Source of the DNA: Halogranum rubrum
GTDB lineage: Archaea; Halobacteriota; Halobacteria; Halobacteriales; Haloferacaceae
DNA: 64,000 nt
Direction: 5' to 3'
Assembly: GCF_900114455.1 (NCBI RefSeq)
Contig: NZ_FOTC01000004.1
Coordinates: 189,320-253,319, forward strand
How positions within the stretch are numbered: position 1 is the first letter of the stretch; the number at the start of each line of letters is the position of its first letter. Of the stretch, positions 16,605 to 25,849 are shown piece after piece. The translations under genes and the position numbers were made by a program. Under the pieces are notes generated by a model, which searched no databases, was not told the origin of the DNA, and was given only the letters and a program-made list of their open reading frames with translations.

Positions 16605-18443
16605 CTACTGTTCCTCGCTGAGCGTGAACTCGTTTTTCTTCTGTCGGTACGACCCACCCGACCCGAACTTGGGGAAGCTGAGTCGGTCGTAGGAGAAGAG
16701 TTCTTCACTCTCGTGGTAGACTGGAAGCTGCACCATATCCTCCCAGTTTGCCTCCTCGATGACGACGTAGGCTTCGTTACGGGCTTGCTCTGCAGCGTCG
16801 CTGGGGCCAGGGTTACTGGCGACTTTCTCGTCCCACGCTTCGGTGGCGCGGGTCGCCGCGTCTGTGCCGCCCCAGTTCGTGAAGCCGACGTTGTTGCCCG
16901 AGGACGTGTCGGTCTTCGGCGGGTAGAGCAACTGGAGGAAGTTGTCTGGCGTCGGCCAGTCGAACGACCAACCGAGCGTGTACGCTTCGGCGTTCCCGTT
17001 GACGAGTTGGTTCGCGAGGACGCTGAAATCTGTCCGCTTGATGACGACGTCGACGTAGACGCTCGTTAGTTGGTCGCGGAGAATCTTCGCGACCGACTCC
17101 CACTCGGCGGTGTACGTACTCAGCGTGAACTCGAATCGGTTACTGTCGCTGTATCCTGCCTCTTCGAGTACTGCTCTGGCCTCGTCTAATCGCGTCTCGT
17201 CGACACCGTAGGGGTAGTTCTCGGCGTGCTTCTCGTACTCGGCGACACCACCGGGGTAGATAGTCGGCGGGGTGAAGTGTGTCGCGGCGACGTTTCGGCT
17301 CTTGAACACCCGTTCGTTGAAGAGTTGTTGGTTCGCGACGTACGCGACGGCCTGTCGAACCGGTTTCGGGATAATCTCTGTGTTGAAACCGATGTAGCTC
17401 GAGCTAATCGTCGGCACCCGGAGATAGTTGAGCGTCTTGCCGTTTCGCGCGGGACCGTACGTGCCGACCTCGCGGCCGCGGTCGTCGGTCTCCGAAACCG
17501 AAATCTTCGCCGAGTCGTACTGGCTGGTCGGGATGTCGAACGCGTCGAGGTTCTCGTTCATCGCCGCGTTGTACTGCGCAGACGGGTCGGGGATGACCGA
17601 CCACTTGACGCCAGCGACGCTCGCTTTCGTGCCGTGGTAGCCGTCGAAGCGTGTAACCGAGACCGACGTTCCAGACGTGTACGACTCGAACTCGAAGGGG
17701 CCACAGCCGACCGGATTCGTCGCGAACTCCTCTTGGCTCATCTCTCCTTCGTATCCGTCGATGTCGCCGACGACTCCTTCCGGGAGGACGGCGAATGCGG
17801 AGTACGCCATCACCTGCAGTGCAGCGTGGAACGGCTCTGTCAGCGTCACCTCCAACGTGGACTCGTCGAGTGCTTCGACCGCCATACTTCCCGGGACGTA
17901 GTTCCCCTCGTCGTCCGTCTCGTGTGCGACGCCGAGAGTACTGAGGAGATAGTAGTCTCGTCCGGAGTTCGGCGAGGCTGCGAGGCGCTCCCACGAGTAG
18001 ACGACATCCGCTGCCGAGAACGTCGCATCGTTGTGGAAGGTCACGCCGTCTTTGAGCGAGAACTGATACGTCGTCCCATCGTCAGAGATCTCGTAGTCCG
18101 TCGCGAGGAGGGCTTCGACGTTCGGCTCTCCATTCGGATAGGTGATGAGCCCATCGAAGATGTTCACGCCGACTTCGGCGTCCGAAGACGTCGTCGCCGG
18201 AATCGGGTCGAGTGTCCGGACACCACTACTGAGGAGATTGAGCGTCTGCGTGCTCGACGTGTCTCCGTTGCCCGACGTCGACTCGGTCGTCTCTGTCTCT
18301 GACTCCGTCCCCGTGTCAGCCGTCCCACCGTCGTCGTTGCTCGGGTCGTTCTGCGAACTGCACCCTGCGAGTGCAACCGCCGAGCCAACACCACCAGTCG
18401 CGAGTAAGAAGCGTCTGCGTGTCAATTCGTCACTTGCTGCCAT
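16605..18443 (-). CDS. Peptide/nickel-type ABC substrate-binding lipoprotein (SBP family 5)
   Basis: The ~612-residue protein has a Tat lipoprotein signal (RRRFLLATGG, lipobox ALAGC with Cys28) and an acidic linker. The domain is a family 5 binding protein with its signature near residues 100-130 (ISDDGTTYQFSLKDGVTFHN) and the DAADVVYSWERL-like element, here FSAADVVYSWERL. These bind oligopeptides, dipeptides, nickel or sugars. ATG 18443 is favoured for the compact signal peptide; ATG 18455 is possible. No permease or ATPase genes are adjacent, so it must use components encoded elsewhere. It is followed at 3 nt by RidA. Confidence 0.88.
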   Translation of the reverse strand: MAASDELTRRRFLLATGGVGSAVALAGCSSQNDPSNDDGGTADTGTESETETTESTSGNGDTSSTQTLNLLSSGVRTLDPIPATTSSDAEVGVNIFDGLITYPNGEPNVEALLATDYEISDDGTTYQFSLKDGVTFHNDATFSAADVVYSWERLAASPNSGRDYYLLSTLGVAHETDDEGNYVPGSMAVEALDESTLEVTLTEPFHAALQVMAYSAFAVLPEGVVGDIDGYEGEMSQEEFATNPVGCGPFEFESYTSGTSVSVTRFDGYHGTKASVAGVKWSVIPDPSAQYNAAMNENLDAFDIPTSQYDSAKISVSETDDRGREVGTYGPARNGKTLNYLRVPTISSSYIGFNTEIIPKPVRQAVAYVANQQLFNERVFKSRNVAATHFTPPTIYPGGVAEYEKHAENYPYGVDETRLDEARAVLEEAGYSDSNRFEFTLSTYTAEWESVAKILRDQLTSVYVDVVIKRTDFSVLANQLVNGNAEAYTLGWSFDWPTPDNFLQLLYPPKTDTSSGNNVGFTNWGGTDAATRATEAWDEKVASNPGPSDAAEQARNEAYVVIEEANWEDMVQLPVYHESEELFSYDRLSFPKFGSGGSYRQKKNEFTLSEEQ

Positions 18444-18536
18444 GGTGCGTACCATTCTCGCATCTCTATAAATAACTTTTCATCCGAATGAAGGTATCCC
18501 CCAGCCCCATCGCTGGAACACCGAGATGTACTCTGT

Positions 18537-19712
18537 TCAGTCGATGACGAGGTCGGTGTGATACTCGGTGAGGTTCTCGTACCCGTCTTCGGTGACGACG
18601 ACGAGGTCTTCGATGCGAACGCCGCCGACGCCTTGTTCGTACAGTCCGGGTTCGATGGTGATGACGTGACCCGCTTTCAGTTCCTCTCCACCGAGGCCGA
18701 TTCGGGGTGCTTCGTGTACGTCGAGTCCGACACCGTGGCCGGTGCTGTGGAAGAAGCCGTCTTCTGTCGACTCGTCCGTCCGGAGCGTCGGATAGCCAGC
18801 CGCTTCGTAGACGTCGCAGACGGCGTCGTGAACGTCTTCGCCCGTAATACCTGCCCGAACGGTGTCGAGCGCCGCCCGATACGCGTCGTAGGTGAGTTCG
18901 TACCACTCGGTAACCTGTTCACTCGGTTCTCCTTTCACGAAAGTTCGCGTCATGTCTGCGTTGTAGCCCGTCGCGTTGTGCTTCGGGAAGATGTCGACGG
19001 TGATGTTCGTGTGGGCTCGGAGCGGACCACTGCCCCGTTCGTGTGCACGCGCAGAGTCAGGTCCACAGGCGATGATGCTGTCGTCGAGACTACAGCCGTG
19101 GTCGATGAGCGTCTTCTCGACGGCGGTTCGCGCGAACTCGCTCGTCAGCTTCTCTCCCTCGTAATAGAGAAACTCCCCGTCGATAGTCGCGTCCGTGAGT
19201 AACGCTTCGACCGTCCGAACGGCGGCCTCGTTCGCCTTCTGTGCGGTTCGAATGTGCTCGATCTCCTCGGCAGATTTAACGGCTCGAATCGTGTCGACTG
19301 TGTCTTCTGCGTCGGCGACGACAGAAATATCGAACTCACGAAGTCCGTCTGCAACCCCGGTCGGGAACGTCTCGGGGACGGCAACAGAGTCGATGTCGTA
19401 TGCGGCGAGGAAGTCCACGAGCGACCGAATGCGACCTTCGGTTGGGCCAAACGCTTCGACGTTTGCTGCATATTCGAACTCAGAGAGTTTCCGTACCTCG
19501 TCCGCACTGCTGTCGGTCTTCGCACGCGTGTACTCTAACCCCGACATGAGTAATACGACACCACGTTGCGAATACAGGGTGATAAATCGGTCCGGTGCGT
19601 GGTAGCCCGAGAGGTAGTACTGGTTCGAATCCTCACCGTCGGCATCTAGCAAGTAGCCGTCCACGTCGAGATCAGAGAGTCGCTCGTCCAACGCGGCGTA
19701 TGTCGTACCCAT
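18537..19712 (-). CDS. M24 Xaa-Pro peptidase
   Basis: The 391-residue enzyme has a creatinase N-terminal domain and a pita-bread catalytic domain with a complete two-metal site: Asp in ITVDIFPKH, Asp in YNADMTRTF, His in STGHGVGLDVHE, Glu in VITIEPGLY and Glu in GGVRIEDLVVV. It should cut X-Pro bonds at peptide N-termini in the cytoplasm. The gene leads a probable operon with the oligopeptide-binding lipoprotein (93-nt gap) and RidA. Its promoter region is shared with the divergent IclR gene and contains IclR-type palindromes. Confidence 0.9.
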   Translation of the reverse strand: MGTTYAALDERLSDLDVDGYLLDADGEDSNQYYLSGYHAPDRFITLYSQRGVVLLMSGLEYTRAKTDSSADEVRKLSEFEYAANVEAFGPTEGRIRSLVDFLAAYDIDSVAVPETFPTGVADGLREFDISVVADAEDTVDTIRAVKSAEEIEHIRTAQKANEAAVRTVEALLTDATIDGEFLYYEGEKLTSEFARTAVEKTLIDHGCSLDDSIIACGPDSARAHERGSGPLRAHTNITVDIFPKHNATGYNADMTRTFVKGEPSEQVTEWYELTYDAYRAALDTVRAGITGEDVHDAVCDVYEAAGYPTLRTDESTEDGFFHSTGHGVGLDVHEAPRIGLGGEELKAGHVITIEPGLYEQGVGGVRIEDLVVVTEDGYENLTEYHTDLVID

Positions 19713-19790
19713 ACCAGAGGCACCTATCGAGTGTATATGAATATTTCTCCTCGTAACATCTGCCAGCGGAACGCCCGAACTGATATCCTG

Positions 19791-19984
19791 TTCGCGAGCT
19801 ACGAACGACGAGTTCTGTAGCTTCGTGGCTGTGAATCGGGGATGAATTCCAGAATCCGGGATTTACGTGGCACTTTAGTTTGACTTCGTCTCTCTGCCGT
19901 GTCGTTCTGTTTGCAACTCTCTCACTATTCGATATCTCGTCAGTAAATTCGCTTCTATGCGTAACGCTATTCGCACAGTGCGAA
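19791..19984. promoter_or_regulatory. IclR-type operators between the M24 operon and iclR
   Basis: TTCGCACAGTGCGAA (19970-19984) is a perfect 15-bp palindrome with a single central base, 32 nt before the IclR ATG. TTCGCGAGCTACGAA (19791-19805) shares its TTCGC and CGAA ends at the same spacing and lies about 80 nt before the M24 gene. Their placement fits divergent control plus autoregulation. Confidence 0.55.
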
Positions 19985-20016
19985 CAGTTAAGCTGTGAGA
20001 CGAGACAGACACTGTC

Positions 20017-20787
20017 ATGGACTCCCCGACGCAACCACGTGAGGTACAGGCGACGAAAACCTCGTTCAGACTCATCGAGGCTATCCAAGAGTCGGGTGGC
20101 GCAGGGGTCAGCGAACTGGCTAGTCGACTCGACCTGGCGAAGAGTACAGTCGTCTACCATCTTACGACACTCGAACGCCAAGAGTATCTCGTTCAGGAGG
20201 GTTCCGAGTATCACCTCGGACTCCGGTTCTTCAAACTGGGACAGGATGCGATGGGTCGACGACTGCCGGACGCAGCCCGGAAAAAAGTCAAAGACCTCGC
20301 AGCGAAAACCGACGCCGAAGCGGACTACTCTGTCGAAGAGTACGGCTACATCGTCTTGCTCTACGACCAAGCAGACAGTTCCGCGGAACCCGGGTTCAAA
20401 ACCGGCTCTCACCACAGAATGCACAACAACGCAGCAGGGAAGGCGATTCTCGCGACGTGGGACGACAGCCGAGTAGACGAGTACGTCACGCAGGTAGGAT
20501 TACCAACACGGACGGAACACACGATTGGTTCACGTGCTGAACTGCTCGAAGAGCTCGCACAGGTCCGTGAGCAGGGGTACGCACTCAACGACGAGGAGTA
20601 CATGCGCGGATATCGCTCAGTGAGTATGGTCGTCGACGACGCCGACGGTGGTGTCTACGGTGCGCTCACCGTTGGCGGTCCAAGCTACCGAGTGAGCCGT
20701 GAGACGCTCCAGACTGAGTTCCGCGTTCCGCTCGCTCAGGCCGTAGACGAACTGCGTACGGAACTCGAATCGAGCTATCCGAGGTAA
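20017..20787 (+). CDS. IclR-family transcriptional regulator (copy 1)
   Basis: The 256-residue protein has an N-terminal winged helix-turn-helix (about residues 12-62, with GVSELASRLDLAKSTVVYHL as the recognition unit) and a C-terminal IclR effector domain (about 75-250) with HHRMHNNAAGKAILA and YMRGYRSVSMVV, the usual family signature. It lies divergent from the M24/oligopeptide-binding/RidA operon and probably controls that peptide-use block. Palindromes TTCGCACAGTGCGAA upstream and TTCGCAGGTTGCGAA just after the stop suggest that it also controls itself. Confidence 0.88.
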   Translation: MDSPTQPREVQATKTSFRLIEAIQESGGAGVSELASRLDLAKSTVVYHLTTLERQEYLVQEGSEYHLGLRFFKLGQDAMGRRLPDAARKKVKDLAAKTDAEADYSVEEYGYIVLLYDQADSSAEPGFKTGSHHRMHNNAAGKAILATWDDSRVDEYVTQVGLPTRTEHTIGSRAELLEELAQVREQGYALNDEEYMRGYRSVSMVVDDADGGVYGALTVGGPSYRVSRETLQTEFRVPLAQAVDELRTELESSYPR

Positions 20788-20791
20788 CGTG

Positions 20792-20806
20792 TTCGCAGGT
20801 TGCGAA
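20792..20806. promoter_or_regulatory. IclR-type palindrome after the iclR stop
   Basis: TTCGCAGGTTGCGAA has 6-bp arms around a 3-nt centre and matches the TTCGCA...TGCGAA operator found before the same gene. Confidence 0.45.
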
Positions 20807-21381
20807 TGATGAGGGGCCACTCGTGTTACAACCCTACGTGTGTAATTCCTACGCGTCGACATCGACTGCAATTCCCGAACTGACGTTCGACCGTCGAGCG
20901 ATGGTGTGAGTTGTTGACCGACGCAGACTTGTACATTATACACAAGAATTCGTAGCTAATCGACCAGCAGGTCACTCTTCGAATGGGGATTCACGATCCA
21001 TCCTTCAGCGTATGAAGCGAGCGTCTCGCTGATTTCATTCTGTCTCACTACTCTGAGTCTCAGTTCGAGAGTGACACAGAACTGTCTACACAATCAAACG
21101 TTCAACAATAATTATCGGGTCAATGCGACCGTACTTTGCAGACACGTCGTGCGGAGAAACTGCCGTCAGTCGGTGCCGTGCTGTGTGAGTAGTGCGATGT
21201 CGAGAACGGGGTTTGATTCGGAGTTATATTGTGCTTTGCGAACAACAATGTCTGGCAGATTTCGTCTGCCACCTCGTCGACGACGACTCGCATCGGCGCG
21301 AGAGTGATGGGTCCGAGCGCGGCCAGTCGGACAAGGTCCGAACTCGGAGCGCCCCCATCCGATTCGCGGCTTGCCGCTCTC
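20807..21381. other. Non-coding gap with one hairpin
   Basis: About 575 nt without a convincing gene. The only clear structure is TGGCAGA-TTTCG-TCTGCCA at 21253-21271, a perfect 7-bp stem with a 5-nt loop, about 110 nt beyond the stop of the minus-strand LamG gene; it could end transcription from either side. The short frames here have no coding character. Confidence 0.4.
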
Positions 21382-23055
21382 CTACGAGAGGTCGAACAGC
21401 GAGAGGTTCGCCGCGTCGTCGCTATCGGTCAGTCGCTCGACGCCGATTGCCGCATCAAGTCTGGTGTTCGATTCGTAGTACAGCCACGGCGTACCACCGT
21501 CGTCCGTCACGAGGAACGGCGAACTACACCGTCCGCCGTCGGGCGAACCGCTCGTCGCTTGGTTGAACATGCCCAAGTGGTTCTCCATGTCGATGTTCTC
21601 GCCCACCTCGGCGACCCACTGGTTGCCGTCGGAGGTGTGGAAGGCGAGACAGTACATCCCGTCATAGCGGAAGAAGAACGGCCCGGAGACGTTGCCGTCG
21701 TGCTCCGGTTGTGGCGAGATGACTTCGTCCGGGTCGACGGTCCAGTTCTTCCCGTCGGTGGATGTCGCGAAGCGGATGTGTCGGGTCCCGCCCTGATTGC
21801 TCATGAAGAACATCGTGTACCGATTCGACCGGTTCGGAATCGAGTACTCGTAGACCCGGGCGTAGGAACTCTCGGACGACCCCGAGTACATCGAGGTGTC
21901 GACGGCGTCACCGCCGTAGTCGAACGTCGCCCCGTCGTCGCCGCTGTCGTACCACCAGCGCGTGACGTGGTTGTCGCCGTGTGCGTAGAGCAGCACTTTG
22001 CCGTACTCGTCGGCGAAGATGGCGTGTGGAGACGAGATATGAGAGACGCCACTGAAGTCACTCGGGTCGATAATTGGGTTGCCCGCGTACTCGGTCCACG
22101 ACCCATCACCGAGCGTGTCCGAGTAGAACAGCGCGACGCCGACTGTCTCACCGTCCTTCGTCGCTGACGTTCCGTGTGGGGCACAGTAGAGGTGGTACTT
22201 CCCGAGCGGGTTGGCTATCTTCGACGTCTCGATGATCGAGGGGAAGATGAACTCGTCGCCGGGAGAGTAGCTCTGTTGTGCGGGGTCGAACGCCAGTCCC
22301 TGATTCGAGAACGCGATGTCGGTCACGCTGTCGCTACTGGTCAACTCGGCCGACCCCGGGTTCTCGTACAGCGTCGACACCTCCGCAGCACTGAGAGAAC
22401 GAGCGTACGTTCGGACTTGGTCGAGACGTCCGTCCCAGTAGCCGTGGTCACCCTCGTCGCCCCCGAGTTGGATGTTTCCGTGCGTGGCGAGTTGCCCGCT
22501 GGCGGACGTGCTGTCGACTTCGGTTCCGTCGACGAACAGTCTCAACGTCCCGCCGCCGAACGTCGCGACGAGGTGCGTCCAGTCACCGACCGACGGCGAC
22601 CCGCCGGTCACTTTCTGTAACGTCCCACCGAGACGTGCGGCGAACCCCCACACGTCGTCACCGACGTCGTACCACATCGACGTGTCGGCACTCGGCCAGT
22701 CGCCGAGGATGGCTTTGTCCTCGCCGAGTGCGGTGGCGTTCACCCACACCGAGTAGGCTCCGCTCGACGCACCCGAGAGTGGGTGGGGGACGTCGACGGC
22801 GTCGCCGGCGTCGAACGAGAAGCAGTCACCGGCGATACCGCTCGCCCCGGGCGACGCACCGCTGACTGTCCCGTCGTAGCCGTTCCCCGACGAGTCGGCT
22901 GCAGTCGTCCCCTCGAACTCGTAGAACGAGGCGAGTGCGCCTTCGTACGCCGACGCGACGCCCGTCAGTGACGAGGTCAGACCGAGACCCCCTGCCCCGA
23001 GGACGCCGAGTGATTTGAGTACGGTTCTCCGTTCGATGTCGAATCTGTCTTGCAT
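21382..23055 (-). CDS. Tat-exported LamG plus beta-propeller (GH43-like) protein
   Basis: The 557-residue protein has a twin-arginine signal (ERRTVLKSLG, cleavage likely after VASA near residue 36). Residues ~40-235 form a LamG/concanavalin-like domain (YEFEGTTAADSSGNGYDGTV at the start; YWDGRLDQVRTYARSLSAAE at the end). Residues ~250-557 have repeated beta-strand blades with FYSDTLGDGSWTEYAGNPII, RHIRFATSTDGKNWT and the S-PH-A motif, like five-bladed-propeller glycosidases (GH43/GH32 clan). It is probably a secreted glycan-binding or glycan-cleaving protein; catalytic residues could not be confirmed. It has its own promoter (TATA-like elements at 23113-23155). Confidence 0.8.
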   Translation of the reverse strand: MQDRFDIERRTVLKSLGVLGAGGLGLTSSLTGVASAYEGALASFYEFEGTTAADSSGNGYDGTVSGASPGASGIAGDCFSFDAGDAVDVPHPLSGASSGAYSVWVNATALGEDKAILGDWPSADTSMWYDVGDDVWGFAARLGGTLQKVTGGSPSVGDWTHLVATFGGGTLRLFVDGTEVDSTSASGQLATHGNIQLGGDEGDHGYWDGRLDQVRTYARSLSAAEVSTLYENPGSAELTSSDSVTDIAFSNQGLAFDPAQQSYSPGDEFIFPSIIETSKIANPLGKYHLYCAPHGTSATKDGETVGVALFYSDTLGDGSWTEYAGNPIIDPSDFSGVSHISSPHAIFADEYGKVLLYAHGDNHVTRWWYDSGDDGATFDYGGDAVDTSMYSGSSESSYARVYEYSIPNRSNRYTMFFMSNQGGTRHIRFATSTDGKNWTVDPDEVISPQPEHDGNVSGPFFFRYDGMYCLAFHTSDGNQWVAEVGENIDMENHLGMFNQATSGSPDGGRCSSPFLVTDDGGTPWLYYESNTRLDAAIGVERLTDSDDAANLSLFDLS

Positions 23056-23167
23056 AGCTGGTGCTCTCCGTCAGTCTACTGTTTCGTAGACCATCTCGTC
23101 AAGTGATGGCATGGAACTTATACTCTTCGGATGAGTGATTAATTTTATAATTTAGTCTCAACTACGG

Positions 23168-23189
23168 AACGGTGTGTTCGTGCACCGTT
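23168..23189 (-). terminator. Hairpin after the FAD oxidoreductase gene
   Basis: AACGGTG-TGTTCGTG-CACCGTT forms a perfect 7-bp stem 20 nt past the stop of the FAD gene, separating that operon from the LamG gene. Confidence 0.45.
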
Positions 23190-23208
23190 TGTCCGTCGTC
23201 GCTCCTCG

Positions 23209-25278
23209 TCAGTGTGACTCCGTCGTCGACGACACCTCGACAGCGTCGCCGTCGGTAGCGTCTAGCGTTTCCGCCGGGCCGAGCAGGCGATAGACGAGTC
23301 GGCACGCCTCACCACGAGTGAGTTCGTGAGTGTCTGTGTCGGCATCGACGTCGACGCTCGTGAAGGGGTCATCTTCGCTCTCACCGACGGGGACAGTCGA
23401 GTCGAACTCCTCACGGAGCAGTTCAACGAACGTCTCACGGTCGACGCTTGGTGACGCCTCCTCAGCGTGCCGTGTCGACGCCGCACGCGCAGTGGCGTCG
23501 ACGGTCTCACCACTTTCGAGCAGGGCCGCCGTCCGCGCCCACGACGCAGCGACGGGTTCCGTGAGTGGGTCCTCCGGGCGCACGTCGTAGGAGTCGAAAA
23601 AGCCCTTCGCTCCGAGGAACTGCACGGCGGCGGCCCACGGGTCGTCCTGTGCGGTATCGACGTCGTTGAAGAACGACAGCGAGACGCTCGCTTCGGCGAG
23701 ACGGCCTTGCAGTTCGGCCACGTCGAGCGACGCTGGAGCGACGTCTCGGTCGTCGGCTAACGACGCTGCGAACCCTGCCGCCTCGCCGATGTGCATCCAC
23801 GTCGGTTCCAATCGGATGGTACCGTAGGCGACGTGTGTCGTCGAGAGCGGAACTGAGACGAGCAGGTTGTCGACGGACTTCGGGAGGAGCGCCCGATACG
23901 GAACCTGCGACGGCCGCGTCACCTGAGAGGCGTAGAAGAACCCCTCGGGTTGCCCACCTGCTTGTCGGACTTCTCGACAGGCGTGTGAGTCGAGTGGGTA
24001 CTCCGCGTAGGCGATGGCGTCCTCGTGGACGGGTGCCCTGTCGAGTCCGGGTTCGAGACGCGCGTCCGACTCCGAAATCGTGTACTGTCCGTCGAGACGC
24101 CGTGCTTCGCGCACGTAGAACTGCCACGGGAAGTTGTCGTTGTCCTCGAACTCGTCGGCGGCGAGTCCCCACTGCCGCGCCTCCTCGCGCACCTCTTCGG
24201 GGACTGCGTCGTCGTTCTGGAGGAAGTAGAGCAACCCGAGTGCATGTTCCCGGTGCCGACGTGCCGTCTCGTGACGCCGTTCCCACGACGCCTCCGGGTA
24301 GTCGTGGTTCGTCCCCGGCAGGTCTGCCGCGTTCATGTCTGCCTTGTCGTTCGGGAGATATCGGAGCGTCAGATAGTGCCGCAGTCCCGACGCCTCGATG
24401 TCCGGTAGGACGTGCACAAACTCTTCACGGTCGTACGTCGCTGGCTTCTCCGGTAGTCGGCGGTTGTCGGGGTCACGACAGAGACACAGACGGAAGTTGT
24501 ACGCCTGAATCGCGTCGTCGCCGGTGCCGTCGCTGCCGGGGAAAATCTCCGTCAACCCTGCGGGATGCGGAACCAAATCGAGTTTCCCGCGGCGTTTCTC
24601 TTCGGGGACGTCTAACGGTCCGCGCCGGTCCATCGGTGCGCTGTCGTCCTCGTTGCCGACGGCTTCACGCGGGTAGAACCGGTCGCCACGGATGCCGGTG
24701 AAGATGCGCCCGGCGAACTGCTCGTTGTACTCCGACCGTGACTCACGGCCGATGCGATAGTCGACGCCGACTGCGGCCATGAGGTCACCCTCGTACGTCG
24801 CGTCGACGAACACTGCGGCGTCCTCGGTGAACGTGTCGTCGGCTTCGAACGCCCGGAAGGTGACGGATTCGACCGTCTCGTTGGCCCGTGTCGCCGACTC
24901 GGGGTAGTAGCCGCGGACGACGGTCAGATTCTCCTCGTCGACGACGAGCGTCTCGAATATCTCTTCGGCGACGTGTGGCTCGAAGATGTAGCCGTCTTCG
25001 CAGTGTTCGTACTGCGTCGACGCTCGGCCGTAGGTGGTCTCGTAGTGGTCGCGAACCCGCTGGAAGAAGCCTTCGAGAAGTGGGGACCGCGGCTTCATCA
25101 CGAGCGTGTCGGTGTAGCTCAGTCCGCCTGCCATCATCCCGCCGAGGTTGTCGTTGTACGTGACGAGGAGCGTCTCCGTCCCCTCTCGCGCGGCGCGAAC
25201 CGCGGTTGCGATACCGCCTGCCGACCCGCCGACGACGACGGTGGTGTAAGATTCGTCTGTCTGCATTGGAGTCTTCAT
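23209..25278 (-). CDS. FAD-dependent oxidoreductase with SLH-like C-terminus
   Basis: The 689-residue protein begins with an FAD-binding Rossmann motif VVVGGSAGGIATA (GGSAGG at 17-22) and NDNLGGMMAGGLSYTD, the signature of the PF12831 FAD_oxidored family; VDATYEGDLMAAVGVDYRIG is the second family block. The last ~110 residues contain two helical units (FLGAKGFFDSYDVRPEDPLT; LTRGEACRLVYRLL) resembling SLH repeats. The start is set at ATG 25278: the longer open frame upstream is antisense-like sequence from the overlapping protease gene. It is the last gene of the hydantoinase operon. The substrate is unknown; members are often found with carbohydrate enzymes. Confidence 0.8.
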   Translation of the reverse strand: MKTPMQTDESYTTVVVGGSAGGIATAVRAAREGTETLLVTYNDNLGGMMAGGLSYTDTLVMKPRSPLLEGFFQRVRDHYETTYGRASTQYEHCEDGYIFEPHVAEEIFETLVVDEENLTVVRGYYPESATRANETVESVTFRAFEADDTFTEDAAVFVDATYEGDLMAAVGVDYRIGRESRSEYNEQFAGRIFTGIRGDRFYPREAVGNEDDSAPMDRRGPLDVPEEKRRGKLDLVPHPAGLTEIFPGSDGTGDDAIQAYNFRLCLCRDPDNRRLPEKPATYDREEFVHVLPDIEASGLRHYLTLRYLPNDKADMNAADLPGTNHDYPEASWERRHETARRHREHALGLLYFLQNDDAVPEEVREEARQWGLAADEFEDNDNFPWQFYVREARRLDGQYTISESDARLEPGLDRAPVHEDAIAYAEYPLDSHACREVRQAGGQPEGFFYASQVTRPSQVPYRALLPKSVDNLLVSVPLSTTHVAYGTIRLEPTWMHIGEAAGFAASLADDRDVAPASLDVAELQGRLAEASVSLSFFNDVDTAQDDPWAAAVQFLGAKGFFDSYDVRPEDPLTEPVAASWARTAALLESGETVDATARAASTRHAEEASPSVDRETFVELLREEFDSTVPVGESEDDPFTSVDVDADTDTHELTRGEACRLVYRLLGPAETLDATDGDAVEVSSTTESH

Positions 25279-25336
25279 CGGTTGTTGTGTCTGCTGTGTC
25301 TGTCGTGTTGTCTCGGTCGTCTCGTTCGTCTCCAGT

Positions 25337-25849
25337 TCACCTGAGTACCGCCCGTGCGTCCTTCGGGAGTTTGTCACCGACGAGTTCGAGTGCGAACCAG
25401 TGGGCGGCCCGCTCCTCGAACGCTCGGTGCCCGCTTCCGGCGACCCACGAGAGGAGACGCTGACGCAACGTCGGTCGTCCCGGTGTCGCCTCTTCGTGTC
25501 CGTCCAGCGCGTGGTGGCCCAACTCGTGTGCGAGGACGAGGTCTGCGGCGAGCGACGCCGTGATACCGAGTCGCTCGGCGAGGTGTGGGAGTTGCGAGTC
25601 GTACAGCGTGATGACGCTATCTGCGTACGTGCCGAACAGGTAGAGTCCGTCGACGCCGTCCCACTCGCTGTGCCGAACCGTGACACCGACGGCGGCGGCG
25701 AGTTCGGAGACGTCGTCTGTCCCGTATGTTGTACGGAGTTCGCGGGCGGTGGCTTCGGCGAGTGTCTTCGCTCGTTCGTCGTCCGTGGGACCGATACCGG
25801 TGGCTCGACGCGTCTCGTCCTGTGCGCGGAGTGCGTCGCCGAAGCTCAT
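25337..25849 (-). CDS. ImmA/IrrE-type (M78) metalloprotease
   Basis: The 170-residue protein has the zincin motif HELGH at residues 108-112, followed by a downstream helix ERAAHWFALELV that contains the family's third-ligand region (xxExxA-type). The N-terminal half (residues 28-60) looks like the small helical domain of ImmA/IrrE proteins. Such proteases usually cleave a transcriptional repressor encoded next to them. Here the gene sits inside a catabolic operon: its ATG overlaps the hydantoinase stop by 4 nt, and it precedes the FAD gene by 58 nt. No obvious cleavable XRE-type partner is adjacent; a substrate among the operon products or the IclR protein is only a guess. Confidence 0.8.
   Translation of the reverse strand: MSFGDALRAQDETRRATGIGPTDDERAKTLAEATARELRTTYGTDDVSELAAAVGVTVRHSEWDGVDGLYLFGTYADSVITLYDSQLPHLAERLGITASLAADLVLAHELGHHALDGHEEATPGRPTLRQRLLSWVAGSGHRAFEERAAHWFALELVGDKLPKDARAVLR

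Noticed and set aside
25279..25686. Extended N-terminus for the FAD oxidoreductase (start at 25686)
   Set aside because: The extra residues are Ser/Thr/Arg-rich shadow sequence of the M78 protease gene; the FAD motif begins right after ATG 25278.
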